Source: Schizochytrium sp. TIO01 (Eukaryota; Sar; Bigyra; Thraustochytrida; Thraustochytriidae). From it: a DNA stretch of 64,000 nucleotides. The notes beneath the pieces are model-generated. The model was given only the letters and a program-made list of their open reading frames with translations, was not told the DNA's origin and did no database searches. The translations under genes and the position numbers were made by a program. The DNA lies in the NCBI GenBank assembly GCA_004764695.1, contig SMSO01000033.1, positions 1,317,001-1,381,000 of the forward strand. Reading direction: 5' to 3'. Shown here piece by piece: positions 12,777-23,943 of this stretch. Each line of letters starts with the position of its first letter. Within the stretch, counting starts at the first letter, position 1.

Positions 12777-14851
12777 CCCTTATGCGTCTATCTATCTGCG
12801 TACCTGTGGCTGTAGGTGGCGGTACCGAAGCCTTTGTCGATTTTGATAGTGGACAGGCAAAGTAAGTCCGATTGGAGAATGAATCTGAGGTGAGCCAGTG
12901 AAGATACTGCGATGAAGCGGCAGCGTTCTCAAGCTCGAGGCTCGCGGAGCTCCCGGCCCTGCTCAGCAGCCTGCTTGGATGTGCTTGATTGAATGTGCAT
13001 AAACAAAGATGAACGTACGTACGTGTGAATGTACCTACCTACGCACTTGCACGAGAGAGAAGAAGGCAGCCTCGCTGCCTTTTCTCGTATCTAATTAATT
13101 CCCTCTTTACCTCTATTTTTTAAAGGTTTTGTTGTTTTCGCGTGAGAAGCACTCTTAGTCTTATTTGTTTCACTTTTTAATGTTCAAAAACAACAGTGAT
13201 CTAATAAAGGAAGAAAGTAATAATCTATTGCCTAGACCAGCATACACATATACTGCTGCAACTACTAATACTACTACTTATACTCCACGAAAAGCAAACG
13301 AATTGGCTATTATTTTCCTGTATCAATCCATCAATCAATCGACAAGACCTAATCATCGGACTCTTCTCTTCGCTCAGAGCAGCCATGAACAACCAGCCAA
13401 GCTGCCGCAGCAAGGCCCAGTAGCGAACCAGAGCCGACCAGGCAGAGAGAAGAAAGAAGCCTCCCGCCCATCACCAACGAACGAACCTCGATTGACGAGC
13501 AAATGGAGTGAGCTGGCCTAACTCTAAGTATCTATTTATTTAATTCTTTGTCTCTTTGTTTCTTTATTTGTATATCTATCTCTCTATCTCTCTATCTATA
13601 TATCAGCGCGGAGTCTCGAGGCGGGAAGTTTTTATTTATAATGGAACTGGTCAGCTAATAGGGATTAGAGAGAGACCAACCCACACATGAATGGATGGAT
13701 GTTCAGTTTCCAGGCCTTTTTCTGCTGTTTTGGAGACCGAGCGGAAGATAATGTTGAAGCAGGACGTGGGAAGAGCAAGAGAGCAGAGAAACAAAGTTTC
13801 ACACAGACAAACAGACAAACAAACAGAGAAAGAAAACAAACAGATAAACCGCGAGCAAGTTATCAACTTATGAGTGATCTTCTTCTTCTTCATCATCATA
13901 TTCTCGGCTAATTTCGAATGTTGTTGTTGTTTTTTGTTTTCTACTTTTTCTTTTAACTAAGACTCTTGATTCAGAAGATAGAGTTATTCTATCGTTCCTT
14001 TTCTTTTCTTTTTATAAAGCGGTCTCTGCAAAGTCCAAAGTCCGCCGTCCCGCGGAGGCACCTCGATCTCTCTATGAATTACAGCGCTGTAGACCCAAAG
14101 AACGGGGTGGAAGCGCCTTTATGCAGTCCCTTCAGCAGCACCGGCCTACTGATTAACGCATCCACTGGTACAAATAGGCAGAACAAGCGGAGCTTACTGC
14201 AAAAGTGGTGGTTTTTGAGAGCTCATTCCTTTCTTTCTTTCTTCCTCTTCTGTGCTACTTTTAAACATGTTTGTTACAATCTTGACAATGTTCTTTTCTT
14301 TCTGATAAGAGCATCAGAGGCAGTGAAAATAGAATGTGAGGCGAACAAAAGCACGCATTCAAGGTAGTAAGTAGTAAGGCAACAGCTACGATCTATCAGT
14401 GAAGAAATGGATTGGGCAACCACGAAGAAACCCATTCTGAGCGATGAAACACCATTCAACGAGCAGAAGATAGAGGGCGGATTCGATTGGCTACTTGATT
14501 ATCCGCGTTCTCGTTGTTTCATTCGCCAGTTAAGCATGGGTTCGTAGGCAACTTGCTACCACCACAGAGCCAACTCACCTCTTGCTCGCAAAAAATAAGC
14601 AATCAGCCCACAACTTAAATGTACAGACATCATCAGCGTTGCCATGTTGATAATGAATTGCCAAACCCAATTCCACTTTGACAGATATGCAAAAAAGGAG
14701 ACCTAATAGCTCTGCGAAGCCTCGAATGTCGTGCGAGACACACTGCAGAGCTAGGGATGAATGGAGGTATTAGTTCGAACATGAGTTGTGATGAAGATAG
14801 ATTAAGTCGAACAATTGCAAACCTATAACTATATCTGAATGCTCTAGAGTC

Positions 14852-14970
14852 TGAATGCAAATGCAAATGCAAACGCAAACGCAAACGCAAATGCGAATGC
14901 AAATTCAAATGCGTATGCGAATACGAATACGAATGCAAACGAAAAAGGTGAATGCAAATGCAAATATGCA
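14852..14970. repeat. Degenerate hexanucleotide repeat (AAATGC-like)
   Basis: About 18 imperfect six-base units that drift from AAATGC through AAACGC and GAATGC to GAATAC and back. The drift is gradual and mostly by single transitions, which suggests old slippage and unequal exchange. The minus strand shows an open Leu-His-rich frame that I regard as repeat-derived. Confidence 0.85.
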
Positions 14971-16091
14971 AACGAGATCTTATGCACCGGTTCACTCCCG
15001 CATTCAGACCACCTAGCTACCTCTAGTATATCAGTAGAAGCTCAAAACTAACCAACTCTGCAGAGGACCAATGCCAAACCAGTGAGACTGTGGCGGCCAG
15101 AATCGGCACCTGCCCCCCGGCAGTCTGACATATCTACGAAGTCCCCCTCTTTCTTCCTGCTTCCTCTCTTCCCTTTTCTTTATTTTTTTTCCCTCCTTTT
15201 CCCCCTCTTTTTTCCCGCCACTGTAGAGAATCTATAAGCAACCCATAGGCGGCCATTAAGAGCGACCAGGCAGATAATAATAACTGCCGCCATGCTACAG
15301 TGAGTAATTCACTAAGATAAATCACTATCGTCTCAGTAGACGGGACTGCTATGATAAACTTACGATGGGAGCATTGGTCCCCTTTTGTAGATTGGGTATC
15401 AGAATCGCCATAGAAATTGAGGACTGCGGATTTGAAGAAGGGGAGAGGGAGGAAAGGATGAGGGCAGCAGAAGATCGCTCTAATGACAGCGAAGGATTGA
15501 CGAAGGTGGCTCTTTTGAGTAATGGGCGGAGAACAAGGGGGCTGTGTACCTGCAAAAGGAAAACCTAATGGAGGGATCCACTTGCTCCGATGCAATTATG
15601 ATGGACATAGAATGGCTGGTTTCCTGCCCCTTTCTTCTTGGGGAAGAGTGAAAAGAGATAATCGCTTCTGATTTTTTAAAAGTTAAAAAAAGGTTACGAA
15701 AGCATAAATCAGACTACGTTTTACTTTTTTAATTACTTTTTCTTCTTTTCTTTTTTTAATGAGTTCATTTAATTATTTAAATCCTTTTCTTTTTAAAGTC
15801 TATGAGGACGTTTAATTAAAAAGCTTTAACTCAATACACAATTTTTAATTCTAATAAATAAATAATATCGTCCAGTTAGTTGTGCATACTTATAATGGTG
15901 TGCCCTGGCGGTAGAGTTGGAGAACACTTGAATACCGAATTTCCAAGCGCTAAAGCCCATCGCTCTGGTACTCAAATCAAGCCAACCCCTTCTCTCTCTT
16001 CCTCTCTCCCTCCCTCCCCGAAGCCAACCAGCTTCTGCAAGAAACAGCAGATCCCCGGTAATAGGCTTCTTCAGATAGGTATGTTTCTACC

Positions 16092-16134
16092 TACTCACTC
16101 ACTCATACACTCACTCACTCACTCACTCACTCAC
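16092..16134. repeat. (ACTC)n microsatellite
   Basis: About ten ACTC units with one ATAC interruption. Confidence 0.9.
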
Positions 16135-16900
16135 GCGCTCAATCACTTATTTTCACTGAGTTCAGGTACGTGGTACACACCCACTTGGCATTGCTTGCCT
16201 CTCTGTCACTACTATTCTCACACACGTGCACCCTCCTTTCGAAAGAACAGAAGAACGAGGCACATAACGACACCACTGCTGCATACACCCGCTCGAACCA
16301 GTGAACCCAGGACACGCGGAACAACACGCAGAGAAGCACGCGTATGAGCATACATCAAAGATATACTCGAAGCGACGCAAACAATCGCAGAAAATACTAA
16401 GTACCACTCCAATTTTATAATCTAGGGAGAAAGGGCAGTCGAGGGAAGGGACAGGTACCATAGGTCACCATGAACTGCCTGTTTTTTGGAAGGTTTGCTT
16501 TCTTTCTCCCAGAATGAAGCAATGAATTACAATGGATCAGTGAATGGACCCGTCGTCGGTGGCGCCGCGACGTTAGTTGAAGACTGAGATCTTTCGCATT
16601 TCTTCAGACCCTTGTCTTAAAGATGATTGCTATTGTTTCAAGCATTCTCCAGTACTGTCCTTACGCCATATATTATATCGTTTAGTTTCCTCGCCTTGTT
16701 CTGCGATACTTTTGTCATGGTGTCAAGGCCTAACTAGCAGTATTTACCTGCCCGGTAGCGCGAGTGAGTAGGAGATAGTGGTAGGCCTAGGTAGTAATGA
16801 ATTAAACAGTTGAACGTCCAGCGTTGTCATCATTTCTTTCCTCTTTCTTTGCTCGCTCATGTTTTTTAGTCTCCTGTTGGTACCTATCCTTATTCCCTCT

Positions 16901-19900
16901 CCTGAACTTACCGACCGTAACTTGCTCTGCCTATAAGTAGAGAACTACCTCAGAAAATTGAACGTCAGACAGGCTACGATATCTCCTGCGAATCGAAACG
17001 ATTGCAAGAACTCCATCATCAATTATTTGGTAATTTAGTGTCCTTGAGGACGCTGGTTCTTATCCAAATCAATCCGAACTCTAGAAATCCTACTTCAAAA
17101 GAGGATGTTAGAAGTGACGTGGTATAATACTGGCTTGAGAAGGGATTGTCGATCATAGCGATGAGCATAAATCTAATTTGTTTATAGGAATTGGATAAAG
17201 TCAAACAAGAATCGCGAGAAGCACCTGACCCGTTGACCAAAGATTCAATCTATTACTGGTGTATATTTAGATTTATTTAAAAAATCGGATAACTCCTAAA
17301 ATTCGATTGAATGCAACAATGTTCTCCCATGCATATTTACATTTTACATTGAATACTCGAATCATACATATCTACAATATTTTAACTATGTAGAACCTTG
17401 ATGCAGGTAGAGTATGTAACTCTGGGAGAGAGTGAAGAAAAAGTATAAAAGCTCGATAGAAAAGCTCTCCTGAGTGTCATCCTAGACTTGGTAGTTCGGT
17501 CTCGAAATGTAAGGGGCGAAAACGGGGTATCGCTTTATCTACTGAAGGACGAACGTGGTGGGCTGGAGATCGACTGTGAAGATGAAGGCATTAAATAACT
17601 TGATTTTAAATGGTTGCTTTTAAAAGTTAACGCAATGCTCCCCACGTGAAATGAATTTTAACGACACCTGATCTATGCAGTAATTAGGACGCTAACACAT
17701 TCTTGAACTGTGTTGGATAGAACTGACTGGCTTAGGTTAACTCAACCTCTTCAACCATCAATTTAAATTAAACCATACTTGGTTCTGGTAAACGTTTATT
17801 CATACTTTTTTGGTTTTTGGCTTATCAACCAAGTTAGCCTGGTTGTCTAGTTCCAGTCCAAATAAAGATAGTGTCTACTCTACTAACCTTTTCCCTTCCT
17901 TCCTTACTTCTATCTTCCTCACTAGCCGGTTTGTTTTTTCTCCGCTTTTTTATTATCAGTATTCAAGATGAAAATGTAACCTTTAACCAACTGTACTTAT
18001 CATCATCCTCTACAGTTCTTGTTGGAACATGGAAGAATGTGTTTCTGCTTAACGAGAAGGTTTTAGTAAACGGTTTAGAAGCATGTCCAATCCATGAATA
18101 TTATTGAGATCTCCAATCGAAGGAAATAGTAGAAAAGGCATCGCTATAGAGTTCTGGGTATCCCTTTCTAATGACTTCATAGATATAGGGTTTGCAATAG
18201 AGAGGGTTGAACGAAAAATCATGCCATCATGACTATTTGTCGGACCGGTTGATGGTAGTGATTTCTTACACTCCATGTATAGTCACTCTTAATGAAACGT
18301 GGTTATGATTACTTAGAGGTATTTGGAGAAATGTCTTAGATGATAGTAGATAATAAGCTGCTTCATGTTATTACCAATAACGTTGAGAGAATCGAAAAGG
18401 CGTGAGCTTCTTGTGACCATTGATGGTTCTGATTGAATCGTGTTTTGGGGGATGTTTTCTTTGGACACCATAGTACATTGATTGATAAAGTACTAAAGGC
18501 CGCAACTGGGTAAGAAGAAGAAAGTCTGAAAATAAACATGTTATCTGAATAAGTAATTCAGTATGATACAATTTTGGTTGTACCCTCCTGAATTGACTTT
18601 ATCTGTTTGTGTCAAGATGATATTCACTATGTAATATTATTATCTGTAGAATATTAGAATACAAAATTATATGTAAGAATTAATAAACAATGGAAGCAGT
18701 TTCCTAAATTCCATTTTCTACAATCTCAGACGTCAGAAAAATGTTTGAATTAAGTTTTTGCTCAGATTTGTCGTCTTAAGATACAGCCTCGCTAAACGAA
18801 AGATAAGAATTGCAAGCTATTTTCCTTCATTCAATGAATTGCAGTTCATACAATATATTTTCTCTGAGTTTGGTGTAGTATTGGTCGCATTTGAGTAAGA
18901 ACATTTCTACCAGATAATGAAAATCCTATTGTATTTTCTTGGGAAAACAATTATGACGTTAAGGCTAAGTTGAAAACAACATCTCAATTATAACCTCATG
19001 TGCACTCGTTTCCATGAATTGTATGATACTGTTGTCAAAAATAGTGTACATTCGTGAAAAGCAAATATCACATTGGTTTTTTAGATTTCAACTGACTGGT
19101 TGCAGCACATGCAGAAAGCTGCGAGTCCCACAAGGGTATCTTGCAGTAATAGTACTTCAACTGCAACAAGTACTACTACAATTGAAAGCAGTGTGAAACC
19201 CAACAACTCCAACTGGACGTTGTAGGTACTTGATAAGATATGTAGCCTCATAATTGCTGATGCTTCTCATGAGTAATCGAGACTGTCCCTTCAAGAGCAG
19301 GAAAATTTAAAGGAAAATTTAACAAGCCTTTAAGTTCGCATTTCTGGTGCTTAAATATAAAACCCACAATTACTAGCAAAGGGTATTTAGTTAAATTCTT
19401 TTATCTTCGGTGAAAACTCAAGCCAAGACAATTACTCATTACGTATGCTTGATTGTCTTGGCATCTGACCGACGACTTGAAGAGGTGAAAGTATACAGAA
19501 CGTGGCGCAAACGATCTGCACTCGGACTTCACGCTTGCCATGGTCCACACCACATGTCTTTTAGCAAACATCCACGGCAGTTCCAAAGTACTAGGTTGGT
19601 TTACCTAATTTGCCTGAGTGATAAAAGGACTTATTTCAAAGCAGCGTCCCTGAGTCGATGCCTTTTGCGTTTGTTAACTCTATTCGCGAAACTAAAAGGA
19701 GCTCATCTTGGGAGAAATTCAAAACTCGAAATGGAAAAACCCCATTCATAAATGGAACGGCTGGCGGTTCTATTGTTGTTCTGTACCTGTTCCTTCGGAT
19801 TTTTTTCATCATCCCAAAACTAGCGATGACTTTTGCAGTTCTAGTAATTATACGTAGTAGGATTCTTATGAGATAAAAACAAATCAGGACAGGATTTTCT

Positions 19901-20029
19901 CAAGAGCGATATCAAGAGAAACAACAACAACGACAACGATAACAGCAACAAGATTCACCATCTTCTGCTTGCAGTCTTAAAGAACAATCTTGTTTAAGAA
20001 GAGCACAGCTGTGTGGTGAATTAGCTCAC
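16901..20029. other. AT-rich intergenic DNA upstream of the first gene
   Basis: Plain AT-rich sequence with almost no microsatellites and no frame over about 115 codons. Its last 120 bases are rich in CAA/ACA triplets, which would suit an unstructured 5' leader for the gene that starts at 20030. Confidence 0.45.
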
Positions 20030-21526
20030 ATGCCTGAGGAGCAAGATGGCCTCGAGGAGCGCCAGACGCTTCTGCAGGAGGACCAACAACAACGCCCGAC
20101 AGGGCGGAAGGGACTCTACAGGATGTTGACCATGGCAACTCTCGCCTTGGTTTCCGTTGTTTTCTGTGTTGGATTCCTTACAACGAGACAGCACCACATA
20201 TTACCGCAACGAAAAGCAGCCCTCGTAAAATTGCAAGAGCAGCATATGTTTGTAAACATGCATCGTGCAGTGCCTTCCGAAGAGGATCGTGTGCCAACAC
20301 AGGCCTGGTCCCAAGAAGAGGCCTTTGTGGAAACTCAACTGCAAGCACTCGGCAATACACTCCTCACAGCTGTGTATGAGAACTATAGCGTCTCGTCCTC
20401 ATCACAATCCACGAAGAAGGACGCAGACTGCTCTACATGCGACCCCACGCCTTTCTATATCAACCCTTCATGCGCCACCGTTTGCAAAGACCCGCATGGA
20501 CACGCCGCCAAATTATATTGCTGGCACTGCCGACACTGGGCGATCAACCTGAAGAGTGAAGCAGGACCGACTCCACGTTTAGCGCAGAGTATCCTAGATC
20601 TGCCTATTTTAGTTCATGTAGTCACGCTGGCGTCTAACCTTCTCCACGCAAATGGCCAGGAGCTTCATGATATGTTTGACAAACACAACCCAGGCTTTGC
20701 TTCTCTCGGAAAACTTGAAGTTGCTGACATTGCCCAGCGCCTTGGGGACATCGGAGTCCCTCTGTCCCAAGTCAACAGTTCAGGTGGTGGAGGAGGTATG
20801 GGTTTTCAGATTTATTGTAATAGCTCGCTTCTAGTTTCCCTAGGAGGTGGCGGAGGACAAGGATTTGCTCAAGATGCTAACGAGACTTCCTTTGGTGGTG
20901 GACGTGGCGCTGGTCTTCAAATTTACAGCAACAAGTCACAAATCGTGCCTCTGATCTCCTACGGAGGAGGGGCTGGAGGCGGAGTTAAACTCTCTCACAA
21001 CCAATCCGGCACCCACCTCACCAGTTCTGCTGGATCCTCTCCAGACGCGAAGAACCAAACCATACCTCAGGCAATTATTGATGAATTGCATTCGCACATG
21101 CGCGAGTGCTGGCAGCATGGGAATTTTACAGTTGTTGGTGGTGGTGGGCTTGGTGGTGGAGCACGAGGAACGCACGGCCTATCTTCTAGCGGGAGTGTCG
21201 CGTTTCGTTTCCAGGCTTTCCAGAACCCGTGTGCAGCGTCTTGCTTACCTGGAAACTTCCAATCACTAAACCAACCTCAGCAACTGCAAGAGCATGAGAA
21301 AACGAAACCAGCCAATCAGACAGTGCCTCACGCAAAATCTGTCGACCCTTTCCAAAACACCTGCGACACACGGAAACTTGCAAATGTAACAATCGCATGT
21401 GCAGAAGCATGTGACGACAAACCGTATGATACGTGCATGTGTCCATGCTTCCAGGAAGGTTTTCTCTATGAAACAGAATGCGAATGGGCGAAGCGAATTC
21501 ATTGCCAACCACCACCTCCTCAGTAG
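20030..21526 (+). CDS. Type II membrane protein with Gly-rich repeats and Cys-rich ends
   Basis: I do not recognise the family. The 498-residue frame starts at an ATG. A polar, acidic N-terminus of about 28 residues with an Arg/Lys cluster precedes one hydrophobic segment at about 31-51, so a type II signal-anchor with a lumenal or extracellular C-terminus is likely. The lumenal part has paired cysteines near 135-170 (CSTC, CATVC, CWHC) and a Cys-rich tail (CAASC, CAEAC, CMCPC). Between them lie runs of 4-5 glycines; two are followed by the similar motif GxQIYxNxS, giving an internal repeat of about 60-80 residues. Many N-x-S/T sequons (NYS, NSS, NET, NKS, NQS, NQT, NFT, NVT) sit in this half, which agrees with secretory-pathway exposure. 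A surface or Golgi role is inference. It is a clear single-exon gene with AT-rich flanks. Confidence 0.8.
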   Translation: MPEEQDGLEERQTLLQEDQQQRPTGRKGLYRMLTMATLALVSVVFCVGFLTTRQHHILPQRKAALVKLQEQHMFVNMHRAVPSEEDRVPTQAWSQEEAFVETQLQALGNTLLTAVYENYSVSSSSQSTKKDADCSTCDPTPFYINPSCATVCKDPHGHAAKLYCWHCRHWAINLKSEAGPTPRLAQSILDLPILVHVVTLASNLLHANGQELHDMFDKHNPGFASLGKLEVADIAQRLGDIGVPLSQVNSSGGGGGMGFQIYCNSSLLVSLGGGGGQGFAQDANETSFGGGRGAGLQIYSNKSQIVPLISYGGGAGGGVKLSHNQSGTHLTSSAGSSPDAKNQTIPQAIIDELHSHMRECWQHGNFTVVGGGGLGGGARGTHGLSSSGSVAFRFQAFQNPCAASCLPGNFQSLNQPQQLQEHEKTKPANQTVPHAKSVDPFQNTCDTRKLANVTIACAEACDDKPYDTCMCPCFQEGFLYETECEWAKRIHCQPPPPQ

Positions 21527-23943
21527 GACGCCCATCCACACCGTAAATTTTTTAATGTACCCTTTTTGTCTTCTCTAATCAAATCCGCCCATGCATTAAC
21601 CAACTTCAAATTACCTCACATTGCGTTAAGTTCGCACTCTTCCCATGTACCTCTTCATTACCCAAAACTTAGCTTTGCAAGGGTGACTAATCAGCGACCC
21701 TTTTCTCCATGGTTGCTAGAGACCTCGTCTCAATATATATAAACAGGAATTTCCACTGAAAGCTTGTAAAACTAAAGATATAGATTAGGAGCCCTTGGCA
21801 AAGCACAATCTTACAAATGATACAAAGTTAATCATAAGATTGCTTCTACGTAAGCAACCATAACCAAAAGTAATCTGAACTTTGAGATTAATGTATTGAT
21901 CGCGCAATTACACTTAATGCAGCCTTCACAGAAATCGCAAATCCCAAGGCTTCTTTTGTTCGGGATGAACTGAACGGCAGTTTACCTCGGTGGACTAGGT
22001 ACTCGCTTACTTATCCTTTATACGGGTCCAGATACGAATATGGTCTGCTAGAGGCTTGAAGAAGACTTGAAGAATGCTTCGTACGTGTCGGCCTTTAGAG
22101 TTAACATCCTACCATCCCTGCAATCGAACTCTTCAGTATACTGATTCATATTATCGTTTGTTAACATTTTTAAAAGATTCAAGATATGAAATGTAAGTGA
22201 AGAAGTTAGGTTCATTCGTCTCTTCGACTATCCTTTTAGATTCCACCATATTTGTTCTTTTCAACATTTATGTACATGTTCAGTTTATTTAAGTCCTTAG
22301 CTTTACCACCTCGCATTCAGTTGTTAGGTTTTAATGCTATGCAAAACTTAGTCATTTAGACTTACAATGGTACGCCAGCAACTCTAGCAATCCATTGCTA
22401 ATATTTCTTCTCGATATATTATTTTAGCAGTGGATCTAGGATCCTGAGATTATCAATCGAAGGGTTTTGTGGACAGTCCTTAGAACATTATTAGAAGTCC
22501 CAAACTAAAACGACGTGTATATGATGAGAATATGACTATCAGATACTACTGAAGTAATATACAGCTACTGCCTAACCTCACCTAACCTAACTCTTCTGTC
22601 CGACATCTTCTGTGTATTGTACTGACATGATACATTCATCCTTGCCTGTATCCAGACCCGAAACCCCAATAACTCATATATCATCCTCTTTCCCTTTCTC
22701 CTGAGTTCGCCATCCTTGTCAGACTATATCTGCACACGCTTCATACCAAAAGCTACTCTGCAATAGATGCAAAGATGTGAGACTAGGGAAACTAACAAGT
22801 GAAAGGATATCACACAATCAAGGAATTATGCAAGGACAATTTAACATGGTGGACGAGGAAACCTAACCTAACGCCTTGAGTTCTGCGTAAGAACGATGAA
22901 GCCTAACTTAGTTTGACTCTCCTATTAAACTATGATGCAGCCCACCTAGGCGTTTATTCCCAAGGCCAGCAGATCCCTATCTCTATACGCCTAAGTACAC
23001 TATGCGTTCTTAAGTTTTATCCTGTTTTCCAAGCTTGCCTAGTCAACCTCTAGCTGTTCAGGGATTAGCCTTTACCACAGCATCAACTAAGTGAGCATTG
23101 CGTGATCATCTCTTGAATAAATCTATACTTAGTATGCACACATGAAGTTTATACTGGGAAGTTTGGGGTTGTGAGTTCGAAAGAAAGATAAGTTTGAGAA
23201 ACGGCAATTGGAGTAGCAAGGAGATGTAACACTGGTAGGACCATAGGTAATCCATTATAAGCCTAATACTGGTTTTTTGAATATCACGATATTCTAATCT
23301 GCGGCTTCTCAAGCCACGGACTAAGAAGTTTGACTCAATCCTCAAGCACTTTCTTAATTGTAACAAAACGAGAAAATATCAATGATCTAGTATCAGTTGG
23401 AAATTCTAACTTTCTGATAAGTCCTTAGGTTGCCTCCCATATACTGGCTGTAATGGCTAGCTGTAAGACCTTGAATGCGTTCCCTAGGTAGGCTGGTCTT
23501 TGTCTCATATATTCAAACTCTTGATATACTCGATCTCTACATCTTGGCCATGCAATATACTCGATTGATATTCTTAAACTCCCAGCAAGTCACTTAAAGG
23601 GCTTAATGAGACAAAGGATCAGCGACTATGGAAAATTGAGCTGCTGGTGATTAAATTCATCTCTTCTTATTGACTATAATCAAAAAATAATCTACCCTCC
23701 AAGTTCGCCACATTTGCATTTCTTGCATTTGCATTTATGCCTTCCACAATTAATAATTATTTTTTTTTTATATATCTTCTTTTCTTTTTTTAAAAGTTAA
23801 ATTAAACTAGGAGGTAAGAAACGGTCAACCACCACAATGTATGCAGTGAGATGAATAATGAGAGCGCGGGAGTCAATTCCGCAAGGATTTCTTGAGCTCA
23901 CGGGCAGATAATTTGCTCGTAGGCTCTGTGTTTGCCAAATAAC
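21527..23943. other. Intergenic region, no gene seen
   Basis: About 2.4 kb of AT-rich DNA between two plus-strand genes. No frame exceeds 90 codons. Short CCTAACC runs near 22,575-22,592 and 22,860 are too few to be telomeric. A T-rich then A-rich stretch at 23,755-23,815 lies about 130 bases before the next ATG. Confidence 0.5.

Larger units (their letters stand above)
7111..16900. other. Gene-free region with scattered microsatellites
   Basis: About 10 kb with no supportable gene. The longest frames (for example 128 codons on the minus strand at 7119-7505 and 155 codons on the plus strand at 15880-16347) have low-complexity or repeat-derived composition and match no family I know. It contains poly-pyrimidine and AT tracts, the CAAT/GATC repeat at 8584-8631, AGCT repeats (9998-10018 and 12751-12776), CT/TATC at 12541-12588, the hexamer repeat at 14852-14970 and ACTC at 16092-16134. 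Confidence 0.55.

Noticed and set aside
22574-22876. Interstitial telomere repeats (CCTAACC runs)
   Set aside because: Only two or three imperfect units at each place; expected by chance in this AT-rich DNA.
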